From: Mikania micrantha
Taxonomy: Eukaryota > Streptophyta > Magnoliopsida > Asterales > Asteraceae
Reading direction: 5' to 3'
Length of the DNA stretch: 64,000 nt
Assembly: GCA_009363875.1 (NCBI GenBank)
Contig: CM018698.1
Span: 58,995,067-59,059,066 of the forward strand
The translations under genes and the position numbers were made by a program. Shown here in pieces: positions 11,395 through 22,760 of the stretch (position 1 is its first letter; each line of letters opens with the position of its first letter). The notes under the pieces were generated by a model that was given only the letters and a program-made list of their open reading frames with translations, had not been told where the DNA came from and made no database searches.

Positions 11395-11606
11395 TGTTAG
11401 CTACAAAATTATGAAACAAAATTAAAGAGAGAAATGAAATTTCATTTCATAGCTAACCTTCTCACAATTACACTTCTGCTAGTTACAGTCAACCAACTAA
11501 CAACAATTACAACTAACTAACGACTTATTACACAATTAACACTTCTAAACCCTCAATTGTCACTTTATTACATTTTTAACCCCTATATATTGAAATACTA
11601 CTAACA
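11395..11606 (-). repeat. 212-bp LTR inserted just upstream of amidohydrolase exon 1 copy A
   Basis: Bounded by TGTTAG and CTAACA, a six-base terminal inverted repeat. Derivatives are 13495-13612 (partial) and 14559-14766 (208 bp). The intact gene at 27.5 kb has the sequence following the LTR (from TATTCC onward) but no LTR, so the LTR lies about 78 bp 5' of the ATG only in the pseudogene copies. The LTR promotes away from exon 1. Confidence 0.75.
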
Positions 11607-11683
11607 TATTCCAAGGTGTTCATCATCATCAAACGCCATCTACTGTAACTTCGACTTTCAATTTTGCTTCATAGCAAATAGAC

Positions 11684-12258
11684 ATGAATGATGCTATCGA
11701 AACCAACTACTCGGGGTTAATACTTCACAATGCGTTGATCGTCACTATGGATGATGAACTTCTCATATTTCGTAATAGCGAAATTTTAGTTGAAAACGAT
11801 ACAATCGTAGCGATCGGTCAATCCTCAGATATAGTTCGTGATTATTCTTCAAATTCACAGGAAATCATCGATCTCCATGGCCAATTTCTACTTCCTGGTA
11901 TTGTTCTTCAACATACGTTGACCTTTTCTTTTACTTCAGATTGTGACGAAGACTTGATATAAGATTAATGAGTGTTCTGGTCTTCCTTTAGATTTCTGTG
12001 TGTTTATGCGATAAGTGATATACAAGTATTGATAGGGTTAACTATTGAATTCAGAGGTTTGATTTGATTTTTTGTTTATTAGGTTTGATTAACAGGCATG
12101 TTCATACGTCTCAACAACTAGCTACAGAGATTGCTGATGATGTTGATTTGCTAACGTGGTTGCACCATCTCATTTGGCGGCCGTATGAATCTAATATGAC
12201 TAAAGATGATTCATACATCTCAACTTTGCTTTGTGGAATCGAACTCGTTCACTCTGGT
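11684..12258 (+). pseudogene. Amidohydrolase pseudogene copy A (exons 1-2)
   Basis: Exon 1 (11684-11897) and exon 2 (12083-12258) match exons 1-2 of the intact gene at 27599. Both frames are open and the splice sites are retained (CCTG/GTATTG donor, TTAG acceptor, GTAAGT donor). Exon 2 has a changed metal-site neighbourhood (INRHVH where the intact gene has INTHVH) and one extra codon (IWRPYES versus IWPYES). After exon 2 the homology ends near 12290 in retroelement sequence; exons 3-10 are not downstream in order. It can make at most a short N-terminal peptide. Confidence 0.85.
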
Positions 12259-12297
12259 GTAAGTTCTATTGGTTCCATATTCTAATCATTGATGAGT

Positions 12298-12441
12298 TAC
12301 TATTATTATTTTTCCCATTAAACTTTCAATGTTTTCCCATTAAACTTAGGAAAATCCTTTTTTGTGAATCGATTATGATTATTATGGAAAGAAGTATTAC
12401 AACCAGATTCTGGCGAATGCTTATTAGTTGAAGAATTACCA
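12298..12441 (-). repeat. Gypsy gag fragment (second copy)
   Basis: Repeats the gag sequence found at about 10980-11090, including CCCATTAAACTTAGGAAAA, and is joined to the intron-2 remnant of copy A. It is then cut by the LTR-like segment that starts at 12442. Confidence 0.7.
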
Positions 12442-13494
12442 TGTCACACTCCGGGCTCTCGACGACCCGGGCTCTGCGACCCGATTGGTTTCATGGATAA
12501 ATACAATCTCGGTTAGAGTTTATTTCTATTTTTCATATGTTTTAAACGGAAGCGTTGTTTTATGAATTCATATCTTTACGCAGCAAAAATCGTTATTTTT
12601 CAAATTTCATAAATAATTCACATGCATAGATGTGAAAACCATATTTCATCGTTTCTAAATGATTCATACGCATAGGCATGAAAAACCGTCTTTCGTTTAT
12701 GTAAATAACTTTTCAAAAATAACTTTTCAGGATTTCATAAAATTTCATACGCATAAACCGGATTTTCAGAAACTTATAATTTCATATCATTTTATAATAT
12801 CCGATTTATACATGACTTGGAGGCATAACTCCAATAGCTTCATGGTCTCACCACAAGATCCTATTAAAGGCATCATAGGCCAAGAATCTCTAATCTTGCT
12901 TCTCTTTTACATTTCATTATTACTTGAAAAGTTTTTGAGAATAAAACATCAACATAATGTTGGTGAATACAAATAACAGACTTGATATGTAAGCATAGCA
13001 TGTTCGGTCCTTTAACCATAATTAATAATGGCAATAGTACACATTTAGCAGGTTATTTCACTGATCGATACAACTACTGCATACACTGGTTTATAACTGT
13101 CACTGGTTAGGAACTACAGCGCAGCAGGTCTTACGTTTTGTTCCCTCCAGCCCACAGCTGGTCACTGGTTAGGTTGCCTGCGGAGTGCGTCTTATGTTTA
13201 ACCTTCCATCCCACCTGTAACAGCCACATATGGTAATTTCACCAATATGTTGATACGATTTGCAAATCATACGTATACTAGTAGCCTAAATGCTGGTCAC
13301 GTAGTATCCCTTTATGCGTCAAAGTTTAAACAAACCATGCTAAAAAATTCATTTATATTTGAAAAAAAAAAGTTAAATGTATTCACCTGAAATTTTGATT
13401 GGTTGCGTGACAGCTTAGAACTTCTTGGTATTATTTGGCAACGTTTTTGCTTAATCTATCCTTATAACTATTTGTAAGGATGATATCGGATGCT
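12442..13494 (-). repeat. LTR-like segment of a gypsy element, minus orientation, truncated
   Basis: Begins TGTCACACTCCGGGC, the usual reverse complement of a plant Ty3/gypsy LTR end. It is related to 23250-23690 (shared words around ACATGACTTGGAGGCATAACTCCA versus ACATGGCCTGGAAGTATTACTCC). It contains internal duplications near 13080-13200 (CACTGGTTAGG repeated). The right end joins the short LTR remnant at 13495 without a TG/CA terminus, so it is incomplete. Confidence 0.55.
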
Positions 13495-13612
13495 TATAGT
13501 CAACCAACTAACATCAATTACAACTTACGACTTATTACACAATTAACACTTCTAATCCCTCAATTATCACTTTATTACATTATAACCCCTATATATTGAA
13601 ATTCTACTAACA
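13495..13612 (-). repeat. Partial copy of the 212-bp LTR
   Basis: Matches the right-hand part of 11395-11606 and ends in the same CTAACA, followed by the amidohydrolase 5' flank. Confidence 0.7.
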
Positions 13613-13689
13613 TATTCCAAGGTGTTCATCATCATCAAATGACATCTGCTGTAACTTTGACTTTAAATTTTGCTTCATAGCAAATACAC

Positions 13690-14091
13690 ATGAATGATGC
13701 TACCAAAACCAACTACTCGGGGTTAATACTTCACAATGCTTTGATCGTCACCATGGATGATGAACTTCGCGTATTTCGTAATGGCGGAATTTTTGTTGAA
13801 AACGATACAATCATAGCGATCGGTCAATCCTCGGATATAGTTCGTGATTATTCTTCAAATTCACAAAAAACATCGATCTCCATGGCCAATTTCTACTTCC
13901 TCGTATTGCTTTTCAACATACGTTGACATTTTCTTTTACTTCATATTGTAACGAAGACTTGATATAAGATTAATGAGTGTTCTGGTCTTCCTTTAGATTT
14001 CTGTGTGTTTATACGATAAGTGATATACAAGTATTGATAGGGTTAACTATTGAATTCACTCTGGTGTAGGTTCTATTGGTTCCATATTCTA
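13690..14091 (+). pseudogene. Amidohydrolase pseudogene copy B (exon 1, exon-2 remnant)
   Basis: ATG at 13690. Exon 1 matches the intact gene until a frameshift at about 13861-13872 (TCACAAAAAACATCG), after which 78 codons end in a stop. Intron 1 is present. Most of exon 2 is deleted: the intron sequence joins directly to the exon-2 end (TTCACTCTGGTG) through a short shared TTCA. It is followed by gag debris at 14113. Confidence 0.85.
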
Positions 14092-14112
14092 ATCATCGGA
14101 TGAGTTATTATT

Positions 14113-14558
14113 ATTATTTTTCCCATTAAATTTTCAACGTTTTCCCATTAAACTTAGGAAAATCCTTTTTTGTGAATCGATTATGATTATTATTGAAAGA
14201 AGTATTACAACTAGATTCTTGCGAATGCTTATTAGCTGAAGAATTACCATTGCTAATCAATGCAGACTATTTAAAATTTCGTTCATTTACAACTCCAATT
14301 GCACTTCCAACGCCGTCATATTGTCTGCATTCTTCAAAGTCGCCGATCGAATACTCTCCAAATCCGTCGAATGTTTTCCTGTCGGCGATTCCAATCTGAT
14401 CAATGATTGGTCATGCTCCTGTACACGTTGATCCAACGTTTGACTGCGAGTCGTCATCTTGCTGAATTCCGACTGAATCGTCTGAACTTCCGATTGGAAA
14501 ATTACGAAAAAATTTTGAAATCAAGAGCTGCCTAGGAACGGTTAGCTCTAATACCAAT
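14113..14558 (-). pseudogene. Gypsy gag fragment with primer site (third copy)
   Basis: Closely repeats 10981-11394, with substitutions and small deletions, ending in a degenerate initiator-Met primer site at about 14546-14558. It adjoins an LTR copy at 14559. Confidence 0.7.
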
Positions 14559-14766
14559 TGTTACGTACAAAGTTTAGAAACAAGAATCAAAGAGAGAAAG
14601 GAAGTTTCATTTCATATCTAACCTTCTCACAATTACACTTCTACCAGTTATAGTCAACCAACTAATATCAATTACAACTTACGACTTATTTCACAATTAA
14701 CACTTCTAATCCCTCAATTATCACTTTATTTCATTATAACCCCTATATATTGAAATACTACTAACA
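14559..14766 (-). repeat. Third copy of the short LTR
   Basis: Starts TGTTACG and ends CTAACA; about 208 bp, slightly diverged from 11395-11606. Followed as before by the amidohydrolase 5' flank (TATTCCAAGGTGTTC). Confidence 0.75.
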
Positions 14767-14843
14767 TATTCCAAGGTGTTCATCATCATCAAACGCCATC
14801 TGCTATAACTTTGACTTTGAATTTTGCATCATAGCAAATAAAC

Positions 14844-15281
14844 ATGAATGATGCTATCGAAACCAACTACTCGGGGTTAATACTTCACAATGCTTTGATC
14901 GTCACTATGGATGATGAATTTCACCTATTTCGTAATAGCGTAATTTTAGTTGAAAACGATACAATCGTAGCAATCGGTTAATCCTCGGATATAGTTCGTG
15001 AGTATTCTTCAAATTCACAGGAAAACATCGATCTCCATGGCCAATTTCTACTTCCCAGTATTGTTCTTCAACGTACGTTGACCTTTTCTTTTACTTGAGA
15101 TTGTAACGAAGACTTGATATAAGATTAATGAGTGTTCTGGTCTTCCTTTAGATTTATGTGTGTTTATGCGATAAGTGATACATAAGTATTGATAGGGTTA
15201 ACTATTGAATTCAGAGGTTTGATTTGATTTTTTGTTTATTAGGTTTGATTAACACGCATGTTCATACGTCTCAACAACAGA
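14844..15281 (+). pseudogene. Amidohydrolase pseudogene copy C (exon 1, start of exon 2)
   Basis: ATG at 14844. Exon 1 carries an in-frame TAA at 14979-14981 (codon 46) plus other changes. Intron 1 is kept; exon 2 begins normally near 15242 but breaks off after about 40 bases (…TCTCAACAACA), where an inverted fragment of the same gene starts. Confidence 0.85.
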
Positions 15282-15773
15282 TTACATACAAGTTTAAGTA
15301 TAACACGGAAGCAGAGTCTATCAATATAGTATAGCACGAACAGATTACATACAAGTGAACAACTTGAAAATGTTAACTAGTCAAATCTATTTCAAACTTG
15401 CAAAGTTGGAAATCTACCTAAATACATTCATCTGTAGTCCTAACGCTCCATGAAGATGTTAACCCATCACCAGAATCCATGATCGACTCTGTTAAACATG
15501 CACACAAACCTAGTAACTCTACTGTCTTTGCCCTTCCTGTTACATGTTGTCCTCATGTTTCTGCAAAGCATGTGGCCTAATATTCATCAATCATCATTAA
15601 TATTAAAGATAAAAAACCTAATCATACATCTATGTTAGTTTCAACTTTTAGCAAGAACATATGAGTTATTAGACTAAAATTGGACGTAACTTTTTTTTTT
15701 ATTTCGATGCATAACTCGGTATCCATCAGGTATCCATCCTCTAAAAGGTAAAATTTACCATTATGAAGTAAAC
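15282..15773 (-). pseudogene. Inverted amidohydrolase fragment (exon 3 and intron 2)
   Basis: Reverse complement of about 28740-29220 of the intact gene. Exon 3 lies at about 15418-15575 on the minus strand (TGTTGTCCTCATGTTTCTGC region), and the intron-2 part reaches 15773, where the LTR at 15774 begins. It is head-to-head with copy C, so a rearrangement has flipped this piece. Confidence 0.8.
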
Positions 15774-16490
15774 TGTAACACCCCGAGCCGGCGGGCTGGA
15801 TCGACTTTCCCGCCGGGCGGAAGGTTCCCGGGGCGCGATATCGTTTGATAATCGATTTGATCAGATTGTTTGCATAGCACATGATATATAATTGAGAAAT
15901 TCTAACATGACAATGACATAGAATTACAAAGTTAAATTACAATGTATCGTTCATAATATAACTAAGTAAACCTACCCAAGAGAATCAATGTGTTTATATC
16001 TTGTAACTGTACAAGATCTACAAAATATGATTCATTGTTTTGTCATTCCAAAAGTATGATCACACAAAATGTAGCTAGGTCTTCTAAAAGTCCACTAGCT
16101 ATGTTCTTGATGTCTGGTGACTAAACCTGTTCGTCACCTGAGAAAACATGCATTTAAACAAAGTCAACACTAGGTTGGTGAGTTCATAAGTTTGAATATT
16201 GAAAACCTTGGATTGTTCATACACAGTCACAATGTCATACTTGATACTTGTAATTATTGATTCACCTGTTCCACCCAATGGCCTCTCCTTTGTTATATGT
16301 ACAAGTAATATTTCATCCAATCAAGTATGCTTATATATAGGGCATACGAAAGGGTCAAGCCCAGACGCCATCCCACCACATACTCAATCAAGTTCCACAC
16401 TACTTGCAATACAACTAAGGATATCCATTTTCATCTCCCGTATGTTTAACTTGTTCGATAAGTATCCATCTGTTTATCATATGTAGAATA
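15774..16490 (-). repeat. Gypsy LTR 3' portion, minus orientation
   Basis: Begins TGTAACACCCCGAGCCGGCG and is the inverted counterpart of 17833-18244 over roughly 410 bp with few mismatches. It continues into sequence matching, on the opposite strand, the solo LTR at about 39230-39350 (TATATATAGGGCATACGAAAG). It is therefore an LTR of the same family, pointing left. Confidence 0.75.
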
Positions 16491-17832
16491 ATAGGTTTAG
16501 AGGGGTTTAGTATCAAACCAAAGTATTGATACACCCTCATTGTATTAAGGAAATTAGATTAATTTAATCTGATCCTTGTATTATTCTATTACTTGTGGGG
16601 TTAACTGTTAATCACTTTTAAATATTAAAAGTGTTAGTTCACCAATTGTTATTTGTTCTCAACTTAAAGTGCATAGAGCCTAAAAGGAATCCATCGTAAT
16701 CCTCACATAATCAGAGTATAATGCATCCGATTTACCTCTACCACCTTGTACTTCCATAGGCCTCAACGAAATCTATTACTAGTAGTGTGACATGAGAGAA
16801 GATCAATTTCCCAATCTACTAGTCAATAGGATTCCGCTGGATTAATTACAATTTCACTGCAGATTAATATCACCATGTGTTGCTTTCCAGAACCTGACTT
16901 GAGTAGCCCTGTCACCGGTCATATGTTACCGGCCAATGTATCAATACGATCAACATACTAGCCCTACAAGCTAGAGGTTTGTCAAACCTATGGTACCACT
17001 ATGCTATCGTCGGTTTAGTCACGTCAAACTAACTGGTCAGCGATTTATAAGGGGCTTACAGTGATCAACATAAGTACATGGCACATGATTGAAATGATAT
17101 AATGCAGACAGTTCAATAGTAATCAATTGTATTGCGTGTTCATCAGTGATATTGTTCTCAATGTTATATGTTCTCAATGTTATTAACAAAGTTGAATAAG
17201 AACATGTCTTATTACGTTATGTTAATTATTGTGTGAATGATGTTGTTATCATGAAGTTACATTATCATGATTATCATTCCTCGTTATTCCATATAGTCAC
17301 CATGTTGTCACTAAGCTGTGGTAAGAACTAGTCTTACTACACTTAGTCGACTCAGGTGGTGGATGATTCATGTTCCATGTTCTCTTGTAATATGTATTGA
17401 GTTGTAAACTAAATGTTATAAGCACTTGTCTTATTACACTTAATTAACTCTAATGTTGAATGATGTTAAGAAGATGTGTTATCTTCATATCATTCTTGTG
17501 TTTTGTTTCTTGCCATCATGTTCATCTAGGTTCATCTCAATGTTTGTTCTTGTAAGAATAACTAAGTGTTGTGAGATATAATCTTACAACCAAGTTATTC
17601 TATTGTGTTGATGAGTTATGAAATTATATTATCATATTCATCTTAGTTATCTCTGTCATATCATGATCATACAAGCATGCATACAATGATAACTAATAAT
17701 AATTCAATTAATATTATCTAATCAAAGTGTAAGCAATATGTTAAACATAAAACTTTTAAATAAATAAAAGTTAAGCATGTTTCTCAGCCCCGTGAGTTTA
17801 AAATCAGTTAAGATTAAAGAAAAGGGGCATAT
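16491..17832. repeat. LTR-family sequence between the inverted LTR arms
   Basis: No gene. Words recall the middle of the giant LTR at 35421-39789, but I could not place the boundary between the left-pointing and right-pointing LTRs. It includes short repeats of ATGTTCTCAATGTTAT near 17150-17190. Confidence 0.4.
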
Positions 17833-18244
17833 GAACTCACCAACCTAGTGTTGACTTTGTTTAAATGCATGTTTTCTCAGGTGACGAACAGGTTTACTCA
17901 CCAGACATCAAGAACATAGCTAGTGGACTTTTAGAAGACCTAGCTACATTTTGTGTGATCATAATTTTGGAATGACAAAACAATGAATCATATTTTGTAG
18001 ATCTTGTACAGTTACAAGATATAAACACATTGATTCTCTTGGGTAGGTTTACTTAGTTAAATTATGAACGATACATTGTAATTTAACTTTCTAATTCTAT
18101 ATCATTGTCATGTTAGCATTTCTCAATTATATAGCATGTGCTATGCAAACAATCTGATCAAATCGATTATCAAACGATATCGCGCCCCGGGAACCTTCCG
18201 CCCGACGGGAAAGTCGATCCAGCCCGCCGGCTCGGGGTGTGACA
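17833..18244 (+). repeat. Gypsy LTR 3' end, plus orientation
   Basis: Ends GGGGTGTGACA at 18244, directly followed by an initiator-Met primer site. It is the same family as the solo LTR ending at 39789 and is inverted relative to 15774-16185. Confidence 0.8.
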
Positions 18245-18247
18245 GAT

Positions 18248-18260
18248 TGGTATCAGAGCC
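18248..18260 (+). other. Primer binding site, initiator tRNA-Met type
   Basis: TGGTATCAGAGCC lies three bases after the LTR end, the canonical plant tRNA-iMet primer site. It opens the internal region of the plus-strand gypsy element. Confidence 0.9.
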
Positions 18261-18419
18261 ATGATTATAGAGAAATATAGGTCATCTTGTTTCAAACGGT
18301 TTGGCTTAGACTATAACCTAGGGACCCTCATGTAGAGAACACAGGACATCGGAATTATTTGCATACGTTACCTTACTCGATCATAAATACTAACTGATGA
18401 TTTTTCAGGTAGGACTGTC

Positions 18420-19226
18420 ATGTCACAGGGACAACCACCATCACCACCTCATCCTCCTCCATCCGAGGTGGAACCAGCGACTGCTACACTGGCAACCTTG
18501 ATCACTGAGCAGTTGGTTGCAATCATTCCTGAGATCATCAGTAGGATCAGGAGCAGCGATGAGTATGCTAGGACTTTTCCACCTGTCACCACCAAAGGAA
18601 AAGAACCTGCGAAAGGCGACACCAGCAAGAAACACAAACATCATTCTGCTAAAAAGCAGAAGAGATCTGCGAGCTACACCGAGGCCATCCCGATCAGTCA
18701 AGTCATGCCGGACTTGTCTAAAAAGAGTAACGAAAACTATGATGGGACGGCCCCTTTCTGTCAACTCTGTTAATATCATCACTATGACAGAACCCAATGT
18801 CGACAGTGTACCCGTTGTGGAAGGACAGGACACTGGGCTGCTTATTGCAAAACCTCAACGGAATCAAATCCTCATCAATACATTGGTGAGCATCCCAAGT
18901 GTAACAAGTGTGGATTTCATCATGCCAGGAACAAGCTATGTAGGCATTGTCTGAACTGTGGAAAGAAGGGGCACCTAATTCAGGAGTGTCGAAATCTTCC
19001 AACACAGAATCAGAAACAGAGAGCAAGTACTTCTACTTCCTCTCAATGCAAGCACCACTGCTACACTTGTGGAGTACTGGGACATTTCGTAAGAGACTGC
19101 CCAAGGAGGAAGCCTCCAACAGCACCAACGGTTCCAACCGCATCAACCACCACCGAGGAACTACTCGCTTTACCAGCACCAGATGTGCGCACGGAATCGG
19201 ATGACTTCGAGCGTATGTCCTTTTAA
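18420..19226 (+). pseudogene. Gypsy gag with a zinc-knuckle array, one nonsense codon
   Basis: Frame from ATG 18420 runs to TAA at 19224-19226 with one in-frame stop at 18771-18773 inside the first knuckle. The N-terminus is Pro-rich, then Lys-rich; the usual capsid domain is missing. The second half holds a string of Cys/His knuckles in one frame: a modified CQLC...YHHY finger, CTRCGRTGHWAAYC, a modified CNKCGFHH finger, CLNCGKKGHLIQEC and CYTCGVLGHFVRDC. Three fit CX2CX4HX4C exactly. Such knuckles bind nucleic acid. Gag identity is inferred from position after LTR and primer site. Confidence 0.7.
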
Positions 19227-19349
19227 CCATGTGTATTTGAACTAAGTTGTGTAACATAATTTAGGATAACTATAGATTAATTAGGTGCCAAGAAGATAAT
19301 AGAATTTAGTATAATTGATACCTACGATTGAATGGAGAACGATTAAATT

Positions 19350-21480
19350 TTGGAAATTCATGGAGATCGAGTGAAACGCAGTGTCAAGATAATATTGTGC
19401 ATAAAGGCACGCAAGTGCTTACGAAAACAATGTATCGCATTTCTGGCTCACGTAGTAGACAAGGACAAGAAAGCAATCAAGATCCAGGACGTACCAGTGG
19501 TGAAAGACTATGCGGACGAGTTTCCGGATGATCTGCCGGGACTGCCACCTGAGAGATCGGTACAGTTTCGAATCGATTTGATTTCGAGAGTGACTCTTAT
19601 AGCTAAGTCTCCTTACAGACTTGCACCATCAGAAATGCAGGAGTTGTCCGACCAATTACAAGAGCTACTCGACAAGGGATTCATCCGACCGAGCTTTTCC
19701 CCGTGGGGAGCTCCGTTTCTGTTTGTTAAAAAGAAGGATGGATCTTTCAGGATGTGCATCGATTACCAAGGATTGATGATTTGTTTGATCAGTTACAAGG
19801 AGCACAGTACTTCTCAAAGATAGACCTGAGATCAGGTTATCATCAGCTCCGGATACAAGAAGAAGACATACCAAAGACGGCCTTTCGTACCCGATATGGT
19901 CACTACGAGTTCATGGTGATGCCATTCGGACTGACGAACGCACCGGCAGTGTTCATGGATTTAATGAACCGGGTGTGCAAGCCGTACTTAGATCAGTTCG
20001 TTATCGTCTTTATTGATGATATACTGATATATTCAAGAAGCAAAGGGGAACATGAACAGCATCTCAAAACAGTCTTGGAACTCCTGAAGGAGGAACGACT
20101 CTATGCCAAGTTCTCCAAATGTGAATTCTGGTTAAGAGAAGTTCAGTTCTTGGGTCACGTGATTAAAAGTAATGGTATTCATGTGGATCCTGCCAAGATT
20201 GAAGCCATCAAGAACTGGAATGTGCCTACAACACCAACCGAGATCAGATCATTCTTGGGATTGGCAGGTTATTACAGGAGATTCATTTCGAATTTCTCTA
20301 AGATAGCATTGCCTCTCACCAAACTCACACAGAAGACTGAACCTTTTGTGTGGACACAGAAACAAGAAGAGGTGTTCCAGACACTGAAACAAAGATTGTG
20401 CAAGGCTCCAATCTTAACACTCCCGGAAGGCAATGATGACTTTGTAGTTTACTGCGATGCTTCCCATCAGGGACTCGGATGTGTTTTGGTGCAACGAGAC
20501 AAAGTCATTGCCTATGCCTCACGACAGCTGAAGATACACGAGAAGAATTACACAACACATGATTTAGAACTGGGAGCTGTTGTCTTTGCTTTAAAGATTT
20601 GGAGACACTACCTGTATGGTACCAATTGCACTATCTTCACAGATCACAAGAGTTTACAGCACATATTTGATCATAAGGAGCTTAACATGAGACAGAGACG
20701 TTGAGTTGAACTCCTGAACGATTACGATTGTGTGATCAAATACCATTCGGGCAAAGCAAATGTTGTTGCAAATGCTTTGAGTCAGAAGGAAATAGTCAAA
20801 CCCTTGCGCGTACGAGCAATGGGAATGACCGTGCAGACAAGTTTGAGAGACCAAATCATACAAGCACACCAAGAAACGATAGCAAGAGACAATGTGAAAC
20901 AAGAGCTCGATTGTGGAGACGAGAAACACTTTGAGACAAAACAAGAGGGAGTTATCTTTTATCAGGATCGTGTTTGGATCCCAGCAGTAGATGAACTTCG
21001 AACACTCATTCTTAACGAGGCACACAAGACACGTTATTCAGTTCATCCTGGTGCTGATAAGATGTGCCAAGATCTTAGGTCATTTTATTGGTGGCCGGGT
21101 ATGAGGAAAGATGTTGCCACATATGTTGGCAGATGCATCACATGTGCCAAAGTCAAAGCTGAACACCAGAAACCTTCGGGTTAGCTGAAACAACCGGAAA
21201 TACCACAATGGAAGTGGGAGCAAATAGCTATGGATTTTATTACCAAGTTACCCCGCACTTCCAGCGGACACGATTCGATTTAGGTCATCGTTGATCGATT
21301 GACCAAGTCCGCACATTTCTTGCCGACCAGGGAAACTTACAAGACGGAAAAGCTCGCAAGACTTTACGTTGATGAAATAGTAGTCCGGCACGGAGTGCCA
21401 TTGTCTATTATTTCAGACCGGGACAGTCGATTTACTTCGCGGTTCTGGCAATCATTGCAACAATCTCTAGGGACAAGTGT
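19350..21480 (+). pseudogene. Gypsy pol (RT, RNase H, truncated integrase), decayed
   Basis: No protease seen. The RT begins after LPGLPPERSVQFRIDLI and has KSPYRLAPSEMQEL and the catalytic FIDDILIYS. A deletion at about 19764-19772 joins CIDY directly to RIDDLFDQLQG and shifts the frame, removing the intervening block of RT finger sequence. RNase H has VYCDASHQGLG and TDHKSLQHI, then a TGA at 20702-20704 where Trp is usual. Integrase keeps the zinc-finger region (HPGADKM, CITCAKVKAEHQ), DRLTKSAHF and SDRDSRFTS, with further stops at 21182 and 21280. It is cut before the last catalytic Glu at about 21480. RT and integrase order is that of Ty3/gypsy. Confidence 0.85.
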
Positions 21481-21483
21481 TAA

Positions 21484-21894
21484 CTTGAGCACAATCTCTA
21501 TGTATACCAGTTTTCCTTATTGCAGTCAGATTCCATTTTACAGTCCCGATGTTAGTAGCAGTTTAGTCAGTCTTTTTAGTGTTTACTTGTTAGTTTCGTC
21601 AGTTAGTTAGTTACAGTCTCAATTAGGTTATCAGAGTTGCACCAAACCCCTCCTTTACTTTATTTTGTTCACAGTCTAGGTTAAGTTTGTCAAACTAGTG
21701 TCCTTAGGTTCGATATCCGATCTTCCACAAACTATATTGTCACTGATAGGTGCCTTCGTAGTGGTTTAGTTTAGGATTTCCGATTTTAACCAGGTGTTTA
21801 GGTCAAGTCTAGGTCTAGGATTAGTTATAGTGTCTTTAGCTTAGGTTAGACAGTTTTAAATTATCCTATTTTTAGCATACAGACCGCTGCACAT
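21484..21894 (+). repeat. Possible Athila-like LTR fragment
   Basis: The stretch GGTTCGATATCCGATCTTCCACAAACTATA...GATAGGTGCC resembles the end of the LTR at 4550-4600 in layout (GATATCCGGTTCTTACCATAAGC...GATAGGTAC). It lies between the broken integrase and the duplicated amidohydrolase intron starting at 21895. Identification rests on short similarity only. Confidence 0.4.
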
Positions 21895-22760
21895 CATACA
21901 TTTCATAAACGTTTTCAGAATTGCGAGACCTCCTATGAGTAACTTATATTTTTTTAAATTTTATACTTTTTCAGGAATTGTGTATGTTTATGTAAATAAA
22001 AGAGAAAATAATAAGATGATCCTTATGGTTTGTTAGTATTTCACTCTTGGTCCTAGGTTTCACAAATTACCTATATAGTTCTTTAACTTTAGACATTTGT
22101 AACACATATAGTCTTATGTGAGAGTAATTTGGTCAATTATGTGAGGGCAATTTTGTGACATAAGGACTATATGTGTTACAAATGTATAAAGTTTAGCACC
22201 ATATGGGTAATTTATGAAACCTATGGATCAAGAGTGAAATACTAACAAACCACAATGACCATATATGTAATTTACTCTAAATAAAAAGATATCAGAGCAT
22301 AAATTCAGATATTTTAATTTTTTTTGTTGTTTACCAACATGAAATTACGCGTATGTAATATTCATAAACAAAATTTTTAATACTATTGAATTTTCAATCA
22401 TTTTCTTTTATAAAACATAAAATAATGTGTGGTTGATAGGAGTTCTTGATAAGTTGAAAGTATCATGAGTTTTGCAATGATTTTAACACTATTGTAACAC
22501 GTGGCTATATGCACAAAGAGTATAACATTTTGTTAAGAAACTCGTGTGCATAACAGGCTGAAGTTATCTCAATGGCAAAACATGCTTCTGCATAACTTTT
22601 GAAGAGGGATGGCATACAAATTCCGAACAGGATGAATCTCGTATGAGCTCCAATTTGATGTGTGTATGAACATTGAGATCAAGTTATGAGGTTTATAACC
22701 AAGACAACATCTATTTTATAACGTAATCCCGAAAACAACTTTTATTATGAATATAAAAGA
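21895..22760 (+). pseudogene. Amidohydrolase pseudogene copy E (intron 9, last exon, 3' flank)
   Basis: Begins at TACATTTCATAAACG, matching 32528 onward of the intact gene. The last exon is 22557-22646 with conserved acceptor and final TGA, but codon 13 of this exon is TAA (22593-22595) where the intact gene has CAA. The 3' flank continues in parallel with the intact copy, including TGAGGTTTATAACCAAGAC, which is the empty site of a SINE present at 33314-33598 on the other side. It marks the left arm of a segmental duplication. Confidence 0.85.
22003..22278. mobile_element. MITE in duplicated intron (Mutator-type target duplication)
   Basis: 276 bp; its ends are inverted copies over most of their length (left TGGTTTGTTAGTATTTCAC, right GTGAAATACTAACAAACCA). 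Flanks AAATAAAAG and AAATAAAAA suggest a 9-base duplication. It is absent at the matching point of the intact gene (about 32845), so it inserted after the segmental duplication. A relative is 26949-27128. Confidence 0.75.

Noticed and set aside
11684..12258. Functional short paralogue of the amidohydrolase
   Set aside because: Only two of ten exons remain and the catalytic half is missing, so a working enzyme is not possible here.
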